This document shows positions 17,530-25,796 of a DNA stretch of 33,580 nucleotides, piece by piece (the first letter of the stretch is position 1; every line of letters begins with the position of its first letter). The translations under genes were made by a program, and so were the position numbers. The stretch is from contig JASJAS010000027.1 in the NCBI GenBank assembly GCA_030066875.1, positions 1 through 33,580 of the forward strand, written 5' to 3'. The stretch is from Acidimicrobiia bacterium (GTDB taxonomy: Bacteria; Actinomycetota; Acidimicrobiia; Spongiisociales; UBA5794). The notes beneath the pieces are model-generated. The model was given only the letters and a program-made list of their open reading frames with translations, had not been told where the DNA came from and searched no databases.

Positions 17530-18104
17530 TGCGGTTCGCCTCGTACCGAAAGCGTCTCCAACCACCGGAGCAGCCGACCCCCGGTTCGCCAGATCGCCCA
17601 GCCCATCAGCCCGCCGAGGGCGCCAAAGACCACATGATTCGCTAGCGACTTCATCAAGCCAAAGACCTCGACGTTGCGCACCATGTCGGCCATCCAGGCG
17701 TTGGCAAAGATGTACCCGAACTTCGCCAGGTGCACAAGGGTTCCGGCGATCATGGCTCCCCAGAATCGGTGGATTGGCAACCGCAGCATGGCCCCAGAGT
17801 CGAGCAGTGCCCCCGCCATGCCATAGAGGACGGTGTTGTAGGCCATCGAGTGGTTGAGCCCTACCGGTACGCTCCACAATCCCATCGAAAGGCCGGCGAT
17901 GGTAGCCATTCCCGGTCGGTCGTTTCCAAGGCGGCCGGCGATTAGAACACCGATCCAACCGACACCGGCGTGCCCGGGTATGCCCAGCGAGAAGTCGAGG
18001 TAGCGTTTGGCCAGGGCAGCCAGCAGCCCGGTGGCGATCGCCAGCAGCACGGCTACCGTCGGTGAAACGCGCCGGCGCGAGTCAGTTGGGGCGAGCGTCT
18101 GCAT
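17523..18104 (-). CDS. Small integral membrane protein, possibly ECF-transporter S-component-like
   Basis: 193 aa, several hydrophobic segments (VAVLLAIATGLLAALAKRYLDFSLG; GVGWIGVLIAGRLG; MAYNTVLYGMAGALLDSG); overlaps neighbours on both sides. Confidence 0.6.
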   Translation of the reverse strand: MQTLAPTDSRRRVSPTVAVLLAIATGLLAALAKRYLDFSLGIPGHAGVGWIGVLIAGRLGNDRPGMATIAGLSMGLWSVPVGLNHSMAYNTVLYGMAGALLDSGAMLRLPIHRFWGAMIAGTLVHLAKFGYIFANAWMADMVRNVEVFGLMKSLANHVVFGALGGLMGWAIWRTGGRLLRWLETLSVRGEPQW

Positions 18105-18813
18105 TCACCCACCTCTCGCCTTCTCGCCTTGCTACCAACACCGGCATGCCTCCAGTCACCCTGGGACGCACCCAGTCTCCCAGATCCACGGTGGACTCGG
18201 CGCGCAGTGACCTCGAGGAGCTCGCATCGACAACGTCGATGATCCCGGTCCGGTCCAGGATCTCCGCGACCGTCAGTACGCCTCCAACGTCGCGGATTCC
18301 TCCGAGCCCGACAAAGCGCCCGTCATTGCCCTCGCAGCGCAGAGCCAGTGCCGCAAGCGCCCCGATGACGCCATCCTTGGTCCCACCGAGACCGACGAGC
18401 CGGACGCCATTGTCCTCCGCCAAGCGGTGCGCCTCCGGCTGGGTGACAAGACCCACCTGGGCGGCCCTGGCGAACTCGACCAAGGCATTCGCTGGAGTCA
18501 GCTGTGCCATGGCTACCCCGGGATCGGACCCGGCGACGCTTTCTTCCTTGACGAAGTCGGTGACCGCGTCGAACAACCGGGCCGGCGCGGCAATCTCGTC
18601 GCAAACCAACGCAGCTGCGGAGTTGCGCGATGTCTTGGGCACGCCCGCCCCCTCGAAGAGTTGATGACGGCTGACTCCCCGCGACCGTCCGAGTCCGGAG
18701 CCGGCAATGGCGTCGGCGAGACGACGGGCAAGTTGTCCGGTGCCGCCTTCATGCGGCATATCGGTGTCATCTATCCCGATGACCCAATCAGGAGAACCGG
18801 ATCTCGGCAACAT
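18082..18813 (-). CDS. TiaS-like (tRNA(Ile2) 2-agmatinylcytidine synthetase-type) domain protein, function unknown
   Basis: N-terminal WVIGIDDTDMPHEGGTGQLARRLADAI resembles the IGxDDTDS..GG..T signature; LVGLGGTKDGVIGALAALAL follows. Confidence 0.6.
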   Translation of the reverse strand: MLPRSGSPDWVIGIDDTDMPHEGGTGQLARRLADAIAGSGLGRSRGVSRHQLFEGAGVPKTSRNSAAALVCDEIAAPARLFDAVTDFVKEESVAGSDPGVAMAQLTPANALVEFARAAQVGLVTQPEAHRLAEDNGVRLVGLGGTKDGVIGALAALALRCEGNDGRFVGLGGIRDVGGVLTVAEILDRTGIIDVVDASSSRSLRAESTVDLGDWVRPRVTGGMPVLVARREGERWVNADARPN

Positions 18814-19240
18814 CTCTCACCCACTGCTGACGGGGAAGGTCGATCGCAGCAAGCTTGAGAGTGCCTCGATTGGTCACGTCGAGAACCCAGGTGTCATCCA
18901 CCTCGGAAGCGTCGATCTCGAGAGCAACGGCAACAACCCTTCCCTCGCTCATCCCCAGGACTTCGGCAGACCTCCAGTCGTCGACACCGGAGGCGGCTAC
19001 CACGCCGAGCAGCGACGGACCGGATTCGATATCCCCGTCGACGGTGATCTCAGCCGTTGGGACCTCTTGTTCGAGTTCCGCCAGCGTCCAGTCGCGTACA
19101 ATCTCGTCGCCAACAACGATCCGGAGTACCACGTCCTCGGCCGGAGGTGCCTCGGCTGACTCGTCGCCACTACTGCAACCAGCGACGATGACTCCGACCA
19201 ATCCCAGCAATCCGATACAGCTCAACAACCGATCCGGCAT
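18788..19240 (-). CDS. Lipoprotein with a possible molybdopterin-oxidoreductase-like (SUOX-type) fold domain
   Basis: Lipobox LVGVIVAGCSSGD; DWTLAELEQEVPTAEITVDGDIESGPSLLGVVAASGVDDW weakly recalls the substrate-side domain of SUOX-type proteins. Confidence 0.5.
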   Translation of the reverse strand: MPDRLLSCIGLLGLVGVIVAGCSSGDESAEAPPAEDVVLRIVVGDEIVRDWTLAELEQEVPTAEITVDGDIESGPSLLGVVAASGVDDWRSAEVLGMSEGRVVAVALEIDASEVDDTWVLDVTNRGTLKLAAIDLPRQQWVRDVAEIRFS

Positions 19241-19241
19241 C

Positions 19242-19883
19242 TCAACCCTGGTTCATCTCTAGCTCGACACCGGCTCGTATCTCGTCGACGCGATCAGGGT
19301 CTGCAAGCACTGCGCGCAAGACGAATGAAGCCAGCTGATGAGCGAAGTCGTCTGCATCCGCTTGGGGCTCTCCGGCGGTGTCAACGATGTCACCCCGCAG
19401 GATCCAGGTGATCACCTTGTGGGCAATCAGCGGGTCGCTCTTGACGAACTCACCCGAATCGATTCCCTCCTCGATGATTGCCAACCGAGCGCCTTGTAGC
19501 TCGTTGTGGCGCTGCCGCTTGTCACCGAAGTCGGAATCGTTGAGGACCGACTCGACGGAACTCAGGTCGTAGGCACATCTGCAGATGAACGATATGTCCG
19601 CTACGAGGTAGCGATACAGCCTGACGGCCGGCGAGCCCGAGGCGGCGGCTTCACGCTTGGCCACGCGGGTAGCTTCGGCATGGTCGATGTCGATCAGTTC
19701 GGCCATGATGGTCTGCTTCGAGGGAAAGTGATGGAACAGCGAAGGTTGCCGAATGCCTACTGCGGCGGCAATCTCCCGGGTCGAGGTTCCTCGGTAGCCA
19801 TTCCGGGCGAAGAGCCGTGACGCTTCGAGCAAGATCCGCTCCCTCGTAGAGAGCGTCCCGGTTTGGGTGACGGTGGGGGTCAT
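19242..19883 (-). CDS. TetR-family transcriptional regulator
   Basis: RERILLEASRLFARNGYRGTSTREIAAAVGIRQPSLFHHFPSKQTIMAELI is a typical TetR HTH; internal ATG at 19883 chosen as start. Confidence 0.93.
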   Translation of the reverse strand: MTPTVTQTGTLSTRERILLEASRLFARNGYRGTSTREIAAAVGIRQPSLFHHFPSKQTIMAELIDIDHAEATRVAKREAAASGSPAVRLYRYLVADISFICRCAYDLSSVESVLNDSDFGDKRQRHNELQGARLAIIEEGIDSGEFVKSDPLIAHKVITWILRGDIVDTAGEPQADADDFAHQLASFVLRAVLADPDRVDEIRAGVELEMNQG

Positions 19884-19949
19884 GCTTTCTCTCAGTTGCA
19901 GCGTCAGGGTAGATTCGGGCGGCACCCAGACGTTCGACTAGAACTCTGG

Positions 19950-19965
19950 CCTATCGATTGATAGG
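19950..19965. promoter_or_regulatory. Candidate TetR operator, right copy
   Basis: CCTATCGATTGATAGG is identical to the core of the 10794-10817 palindrome at 15 of 16 positions; lies between the TetR ATG (19883) and the argF GTG (20003). Confidence 0.8.
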
Positions 19966-20002
19966 GTAGTCGAAAGTGACGAGCACGTGAAGGAGAGGGA
20001 TC

Positions 20003-20908
20003 GTGGACTTCGTGAACGTTGCAGATCTCGGCCCCGACGGCCTGCAAGAGGTATTGGCCCTCGCTGCCGACGTCAAGACCAACCGCTCCGAGGTCGCCGG
20101 CTCGCGACCGGGCCTCAGAGTTGGCCTCTTCTTCGAGAAGCCATCGACGAGGACACGCGTCTCCTGCGAGGTCGCCTCCGCCGATCTCGGCATGGTTCCG
20201 CTGGTCCTCAAACAAGACGAGGTTGGCCTGGGCAAGCGGGAATCGGTTGAAGATGTGGGTCGGGTGCTCGACAGGTACCTCGATGTTCTTGCGTTCCGGG
20301 TGTTCGATCATCAGAACCTGATGAAGATGGCCGCGATCACTGATGCCCCTGTCATCAACCTACTCAGCGATCTCGAGCACCCGTGCCAGGCACTTGCCGA
20401 TCTACAAACCGTTGCGGAGCACCGTCCTCTACCGGGCGCCACGGTTGCATTCATCGGCGACGGCAACAACGTATGCAACTCGCTGATGATTGCCGGAGCG
20501 ATGATGGGAACCAACGTCCGGGTCGCCTCCCCCGACGGCAATGAACCCACCGACGAAATGCTCGCGGCCGCTCGAGCCGGTGCGAGCGGTGGCGCCACCA
20601 TCGCCGTCACCAACGACCCGGCAGAGGCCGTTGCCGGCGCCGACGTCGTGTACACCGACGTCTGGGCGTCGATGGGACAGGAGGATGAAGCAGCCGAACG
20701 GCGCCGGCGATTCCAGCCATATCAGGTGAACCTGGATCTCTTCGAGAAGGCCCAGGACGACGCCGTCTTCATGCATTGCCTTCCCGCCCACCGCGGTGAC
20801 GAGGTGACAGATGATGTCGCCGACCACTCCCGCAGTCGCATCTTCGACCAGGCCGAGAATCGCATGCATGCCTTCAAAGCGCTGCTTCTGTATCTGACCG
20901 CTGATTGA
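20003..20908 (+). CDS. argF: Ornithine carbamoyltransferase
   Basis: FFEKPSTRTRVSCEV, LEHPCQALADLQT, DVWASMGQE, FMHCLPAHRGDEVT; strong RBS AAGGAGAGGG before GTG. Confidence 0.9.
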   Translation: MDFVNVADLGPDGLQEVLALAADVKTNRSEVAGSRPGLRVGLFFEKPSTRTRVSCEVASADLGMVPLVLKQDEVGLGKRESVEDVGRVLDRYLDVLAFRVFDHQNLMKMAAITDAPVINLLSDLEHPCQALADLQTVAEHRPLPGATVAFIGDGNNVCNSLMIAGAMMGTNVRVASPDGNEPTDEMLAAARAGASGGATIAVTNDPAEAVAGADVVYTDVWASMGQEDEAAERRRRFQPYQVNLDLFEKAQDDAVFMHCLPAHRGDEVTDDVADHSRSRIFDQAENRMHAFKALLLYLTAD

Positions 20909-20960
20909 CCGGGGATGACTCCAGCCGAATGGTCGGTTCTCGGCTGGCTAACCTCGCACG

Positions 20961-21893
20961 ATGCCCACATCGCGCTACAGGCTCATCGCGACGGTAGGTG
21001 TCGTCACCATCTCGTTCTCGCCGATCCTGATTCGCGCCGCCGGCGACGGCAGCGACATGACCATCGCCTTCTTCAGGGCGCTGTACGCACTGCCCCTCCT
21101 CGTCATCATTCACTGGCGGGTACGCGAGCGCGATGAACGCCCCAGACGGAGCCGCATGCTGGCAGTCGCCTCCGGCGTATTCCTAGCACTGGATCTGGCG
21201 TTCTGGCATGCCTCGATCCGTCAGCTCGGGGCCGGACTGGCAACCGTGATCGTCTACATCCAGGTGGTCTATGTCGCCTTGCTCGCCTGGCTCCTTTTCG
21301 GGGAGAAGCCGGCTCGGCGCTCGGTAGCGTTGCTGCCGCTCATCTTGCTCGGCATTTTTCTGATCTCGGGTGCCGGCAGCGCCGACGCCTACGGAGACAA
21401 CCCGGGCCTGGGCACGATCCAGGCCTTGACCGCCGGCCTCCTCTACGCACTTTTCATCCTGTTGCTGCGGGAATCCGGTCGCGGCCACTCTGCTCCCCCA
21501 TCCGGCCCCTTGCTCGATGCCACCATCGGGCTTGCCATCGTTGCCCTCATCATCGGGGTCTCCACCGAACCCGACTTCAGCCTGGAACCGTCCTGGCCGC
21601 TCCACGGCTGGCTGCTGCTGCTCGCTTTGGTCGCCCAAGTGATCGGCTGGCTGATCATCACCAAGGCCATGCCCCATCTCCCGGCCCTCGACACGTCGAT
21701 CCTGCTGCTGGGCCAGCCGATGCTCGCCATCCTCTGGGCCGGCATGATCTTCGACGAGTCGCTCGGATCAGGCCAGTGGTTCGGCGTGGCTCTGGTTCTC
21801 GCCGGATTGACGCTGTTCAACCTCGGCAAGCCGGCGCCCGACTCAAGCGAGCCGCGGGAGCAGGTCGGGGAGTCGCTCGACGATCCGGTCTAA
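20961..21893 (+). CDS. EamA/DMT-family transporter
   Basis: About ten hydrophobic segments in two halves; LDLAFWHASIRQLGAGLATVIVYIQVVYVALLAWLLFGEKP. Confidence 0.88.
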   Translation: MPTSRYRLIATVGVVTISFSPILIRAAGDGSDMTIAFFRALYALPLLVIIHWRVRERDERPRRSRMLAVASGVFLALDLAFWHASIRQLGAGLATVIVYIQVVYVALLAWLLFGEKPARRSVALLPLILLGIFLISGAGSADAYGDNPGLGTIQALTAGLLYALFILLLRESGRGHSAPPSGPLLDATIGLAIVALIIGVSTEPDFSLEPSWPLHGWLLLLALVAQVIGWLIITKAMPHLPALDTSILLLGQPMLAILWAGMIFDESLGSGQWFGVALVLAGLTLFNLGKPAPDSSEPREQVGESLDDPV

Positions 21894-22649
21894 CTCGACA
21901 ACCTCTTCGGCCCCGAGCGCCATCATCGCCGCCTGCGTGAAGTCGTCGACACCGTCGCCGGCTGCGACGCAGCGGAGTCCGGCCTCCCGTATCGCCCGGA
22001 TGGCATCGTCGCTCGACGGATGGCCGAGATCGACCAGAGTCAGCACGGGGCGGTCGGCTACGCCTTCAGCAAGCGCCCCCGGATTGCGCCAAACGATGGT
22101 CCGATGTGAGAGCGCTGCGGCCGCATCATTCAGGTCAGCCCTCAGGTCCGGGCTGAATCCGAAGAGTGCGAGCCTAGGAACGCGGGTTGAGATAGCTCGA
22201 CTCCGCGCAGCGGAGTCGCTCTGACTCGGCACAGCCGAGTCAGACGGGACCAGTCCCGCTCGTACCCGTGCCTGTTCTATCCCCCACTCCATATGCACCC
22301 TCCAGGCATCCTCCCCGAGGTCACGGGAGGTCGCCGGGTAGAGATCGAACACATCGTCGGGGTGGATCTCGACCGAGCGCTCGTCCCGTGCCACCGGGAC
22401 CACGTTGCGATCTAGGAGCGCATCCGTAACCGGCTCGGTTGCGCGCCGCACCAATTCGAGCGGTGGATCTGCAAGCACCTGCTGCGCCAGCGACGCCGAG
22501 AGCTGCTCGGTCGCCGCCACGATGATTCCGCTCAACGCGTCATCGTCCACAATCCCAATATCGGCCAGTCGGCGCCGCAGGTAGCCCGGGAACGCAGCGA
22601 CGAGGGCCGCGCGCAGCTGATGTCCGACTGAGTCCGCATGTTCTGTCAC
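21843..22649 (-). CDS. Hypothetical protein
   Basis: 268 aa ORF on the strand opposite EamA with a 51-bp convergent 3' overlap; contains the 22198-22258 hairpin cluster in frame. Confidence 0.6.
   Translation of the reverse strand: MTEHADSVGHQLRAALVAAFPGYLRRRLADIGIVDDDALSGIIVAATEQLSASLAQQVLADPPLELVRRATEPVTDALLDRNVVPVARDERSVEIHPDDVFDLYPATSRDLGEDAWRVHMEWGIEQARVRAGLVPSDSAVPSQSDSAARSRAISTRVPRLALFGFSPDLRADLNDAAAALSHRTIVWRNPGALAEGVADRPVLTLVDLGHPSSDDAIRAIREAGLRCVAAGDGVDDFTQAAMMALGAEEVVELDRIVERLPDLLPRLA
22198..22258. repeat. Three tandem minimal hairpins within a coding region
   Basis: CGACTCCGC-GCA-GCGGAGTCG (22198-22218); CTGACTCGGC-ACA-GCCGAGTCAG (22221-22243); CGGGAC-CA-GTCCCG (22245-22258). 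Confidence 0.9.
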
Positions 22650-22699
22650 AGCGTCAGGATACGGTGTAGCAAGCCCTTGGTAGAGTCACCGATCGACCC

Positions 22700-23470
22700 A
22701 TGAAACGCGCTTTTCTCGTCCTCGCCCTGCTGACCCTCCTGCTCACAGCCTGCCGCGCCGAGGTCAGAGTCGTTCTCGAGGTCACCGAGAATGGCTCCGG
22801 CACGCTTCGCAGCGACGTGGGTGTCGACAACGAGTTGCAGCTCCTCATCAACCAACTGTTCGGCGCCGATGGAGAGAACATCATTGCCGAACTCGACCTG
22901 GGACTCGAAGGAACCTCGGAAACCCGCCTCGAGGGAGACCTGACCGTCTACAGCACTGAAGTCGAATTCACCGATGTGTCCGGGATTGCAGCCGCCTCGG
23001 CCGGCAACTTCACCGAGTTCAGCTTGGAGATGACCGACGACGGCACCGCGCTCGAAGCCACGCTCGACCTAGCCGGAGAACTCGATCTCGCCCAGTTCCC
23101 CGTTGATCCGGCGAGCATCGACCCCGCAAACCTCCAAGCGACGGTCATCGTTTCACTGCCCGGCGAGGCCACCGACCACAATGCGGACTCAGTCCTCGAC
23201 GACGGGCGCTTCTCCTGGATCATCCCGCTCGACAGCGAGCTCTACATGTTCGCCAACACCGAGTACCCCAAATCCGGTTTTCCCTGGTGGCTGGCCGGAC
23301 TGCTCGCCTTGTCGGGTGGTCTCGCGCTGGCAGTGTGGCTGGCCGCGGTCCGCCGCGACAAGAAGACCGGCGCCACTCGTCGAGCCGCTCCCGAACCTCC
23401 GCCGGTCACCCCGCCGGAACCTGCAGCCGAACCGAAGCAGACGGACTCGCCCTTCTTCGACCTCGACTAG
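22700..23470 (+). CDS. LppM-like lipoprotein
   Basis: Lipobox LLLTACRAEVRVVLEVTENGSGTLRSDVGVD and a C-terminal TM segment (FPWWLAGLLALSGGLALAVWLAAVRR). Confidence 0.72.
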   Translation: MKRAFLVLALLTLLLTACRAEVRVVLEVTENGSGTLRSDVGVDNELQLLINQLFGADGENIIAELDLGLEGTSETRLEGDLTVYSTEVEFTDVSGIAAASAGNFTEFSLEMTDDGTALEATLDLAGELDLAQFPVDPASIDPANLQATVIVSLPGEATDHNADSVLDDGRFSWIIPLDSELYMFANTEYPKSGFPWWLAGLLALSGGLALAVWLAAVRRDKKTGATRRAAPEPPPVTPPEPAAEPKQTDSPFFDLD

Positions 23471-24627
23471 TGGGTCAGCTTCTCCCGCAGCCTCCAGGTC
23501 CCCAGGGCCAGTAACAGCACGGCGAAGCCGGCCAACACCGCAATCTCGACGAGGATGTCCGCCACGGTTCCGCCACGGCGGATCAGCTCTGCAAACCCAT
23601 CTAGACCCCATGCATGAGGAGTGATGTGGGCGACCTTCACCATCGTCTCTGGGAATATCTCGAGCGGGAACATGCATCCGCCCAATGCGGCGAGCCCGAG
23701 GCCGATGAATACGCCCATTGATCCGGCCTGCTCATCGTTGTCGAAGATGGCACCCATCAGCATGCCCCCACCTGCGCCCACCAGCGCTATCAGGATCAGC
23801 AGTACGGCGGCACCGAGCAGGTTGCCCCAGCGCACTTCAAAGGCGACCGCCGCGCCGATCATGATGAACAACCCCTGGATCATCGCTATCGCAAAACGGC
23901 CACCGGTTTCGCCAACCAGAATCTGACCGATCGACGTCGGCGTCGAAACCATGCGTCGCGACACACCCAGTCGTCGGGTGTTGATCAGGGCCGCCGAGCC
24001 GGCAAGCGATGTGAGGAAAACGAACAGGATCAGGTTCGACGGAGCGCCGAGGTCGAACTGACCCAGGTTCTCCCCAAACACGGATTCACCCGTTGACTCG
24101 CGCGCGACATCAGTTCCGATCGGGCCAGCAGCTACGAGCTGGGCGGACTGCACCGCGGCGTCGAAGGATGCCAGGCCTTCGTCCTCAACGAGACGGGCCG
24201 CGCGGAAGACTGCGCTCTGGTTGGCGGCGATTGCCTCGATGGTGGAACGGTACTGGACGACGCTTTGATCGAGCCGGCCGACGAACTCGACTTCTGCGAC
24301 CTCGCCCGTGCTCAATCGTTCGTCATAGTCGACGGGGACGATGACGCCCATATTGGCTACGCCTCGCTCCACATCCTCGAGCAACAGCTTTCGGTCGTCG
24401 TAATCGATTGCATCGAAGTCTTCGTTCTCCACGATTTCTGCTACGAACTCCGACGCAAACGGCCCGCCGCCTTCATCAAGCACGCCGACCTTTGGCTCAA
24501 AGCCGCCGCCGAAGGCCGCTCCGATTACCAGGATCAGGAGCATCGGGAAGATGAACACGAAGAAGATGGTCGACGGATCTCGCAGCATCCTGCGCACATT
24601 GACCGCCGTTATTGCCAGGGCCTTCAT
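23467..24627 (-). CDS. ABC-2 type transporter permease
   Basis: DPSTIFFVFIFPMLLILVIGAAFGGG and six hydrophobic segments; ATGA overlap with the upstream permease. Confidence 0.87.
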   Translation of the reverse strand: MKALAITAVNVRRMLRDPSTIFFVFIFPMLLILVIGAAFGGGFEPKVGVLDEGGGPFASEFVAEIVENEDFDAIDYDDRKLLLEDVERGVANMGVIVPVDYDERLSTGEVAEVEFVGRLDQSVVQYRSTIEAIAANQSAVFRAARLVEDEGLASFDAAVQSAQLVAAGPIGTDVARESTGESVFGENLGQFDLGAPSNLILFVFLTSLAGSAALINTRRLGVSRRMVSTPTSIGQILVGETGGRFAIAMIQGLFIMIGAAVAFEVRWGNLLGAAVLLILIALVGAGGGMLMGAIFDNDEQAGSMGVFIGLGLAALGGCMFPLEIFPETMVKVAHITPHAWGLDGFAELIRRGGTVADILVEIAVLAGFAVLLLALGTWRLREKLTH

Positions 24628-25796
24628 GGCGCCAACACCTTTCCTCGGCCCAGCAGCGTGGCCAGGGCAACAGTCACCACGAAGAAAGCGAGCATCGCCA
24701 GCGCCGGGGTGACGACCACCGCCAGTCCGTCACCAGCGGACAGGTCCCCCAACCCCTGGAGAAACCACGCGTGCGGTGTCAGCTTGGAGAAGAGCGAGAG
24801 GATCGCAGGACCCTGGCTCAATGGGAAGAACGTACCGCCCAACAAGCCGAGCACGACGGCGACTATCGATTGCCAGTTGGCCGCCTGTTCCGGCGTCTTC
24901 GAGACAACGGCCACCACTGCCATGATGCCGAGGGCCGACAACACCCCGGCAAGCATCAGGATCAAGACTCCTGCGGGATCACCCCACTCGGCTCCGATGA
25001 GAAGCGTGGTGGCGACGGCGAGCACAATCATCGAGACTATTCCAAGCACGAAGCTGGTCAACGCCTTGCCCCCGAGGATGCTCCACCGGCTGATCGGGGC
25101 GCCCAACAACCGGGGAAGCGTGCCGTGGAAGCGTTCCTCGAGCAGCGAAGACACCCCGAACTGGACTGTGAAGAAGAGGAAGAACACGGCCATACCGGCG
25201 GAGAAGAACGTGACAATGTCGAGCTCGCGGCTGGCTGCCTCTGTGTCGGCGAGAACGACCGCAGCCGGTGCCCCGGCGGCAGTGGCGATTATGGCTTCAG
25301 GGTCGGTTGCACCATTGAGCACCGCCGCCCCTACCGCGATGCTGATGGCGTCGACCTCGGCGAGATAACCGTCGAGGATCGCTTCTGCGATCTGGGTGGA
25401 GATCGATTGGTCGACGTTGCCGACCAGCCGCACCGTCCCCCCCTGTCCTGCCATGACCCCGTCGCTTAAGCCCTCCGGGAAAACATACAGTGCGTGGATG
25501 GTCCCCGCCTCGACATCGGCTAGGGCCCCGTCGAGATCGGCGTAGCTGGTCGCGGTGGCCAGGCCCTCGGCAACGACATCGGGCAGCACTTCCTCGATAA
25601 ACCCGCGGCTGACCTGTCCCCGGTCTTCGTCGACGTACCCGAGGAACACATCGAACGAGCCGCCTGCGGTATCGGGGATGATCGCCCCGAAGATGAGCGC
25701 AAGGCCCAGTGGCGCAACCAGTCCGAGCAGGATCGCCGACCTATCGCGAATCCGTTGCGATAGGTCCTTGGCGGCGATGATGAATGCGGCTCGCAT
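24624..25796 (-). CDS. ABC-2 type transporter permease
   Basis: AAKDLSQRIRDRSAILLGLVAPLGLALIFGAI and ABC-2 membrane topology; overlaps the ATPase gene by 1 bp. Confidence 0.87.
   Translation of the reverse strand: MRAAFIIAAKDLSQRIRDRSAILLGLVAPLGLALIFGAIIPDTAGGSFDVFLGYVDEDRGQVSRGFIEEVLPDVVAEGLATATSYADLDGALADVEAGTIHALYVFPEGLSDGVMAGQGGTVRLVGNVDQSISTQIAEAILDGYLAEVDAISIAVGAAVLNGATDPEAIIATAAGAPAAVVLADTEAASRELDIVTFFSAGMAVFFLFFTVQFGVSSLLEERFHGTLPRLLGAPISRWSILGGKALTSFVLGIVSMIVLAVATTLLIGAEWGDPAGVLILMLAGVLSALGIMAVVAVVSKTPEQAANWQSIVAVVLGLLGGTFFPLSQGPAILSLFSKLTPHAWFLQGLGDLSAGDGLAVVVTPALAMLAFFVVTVALATLLGRGKVLAP

Noticed and set aside
24265-25469. 367- and 285-aa + strand ORFs
   Set aside because: Antisense to two ABC-2 permeases; composition typical of shadow frames.
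25738-25766. Inverted repeat GACCTATCGC-N9-GCGATAGGTC resembling the candidate operator half-sites
   Set aside because: Lies inside a permease coding region, the half-sites are spaced far apart and differ at the centre; 10-bp arms with a short loop are expected about once by chance in a window this size.
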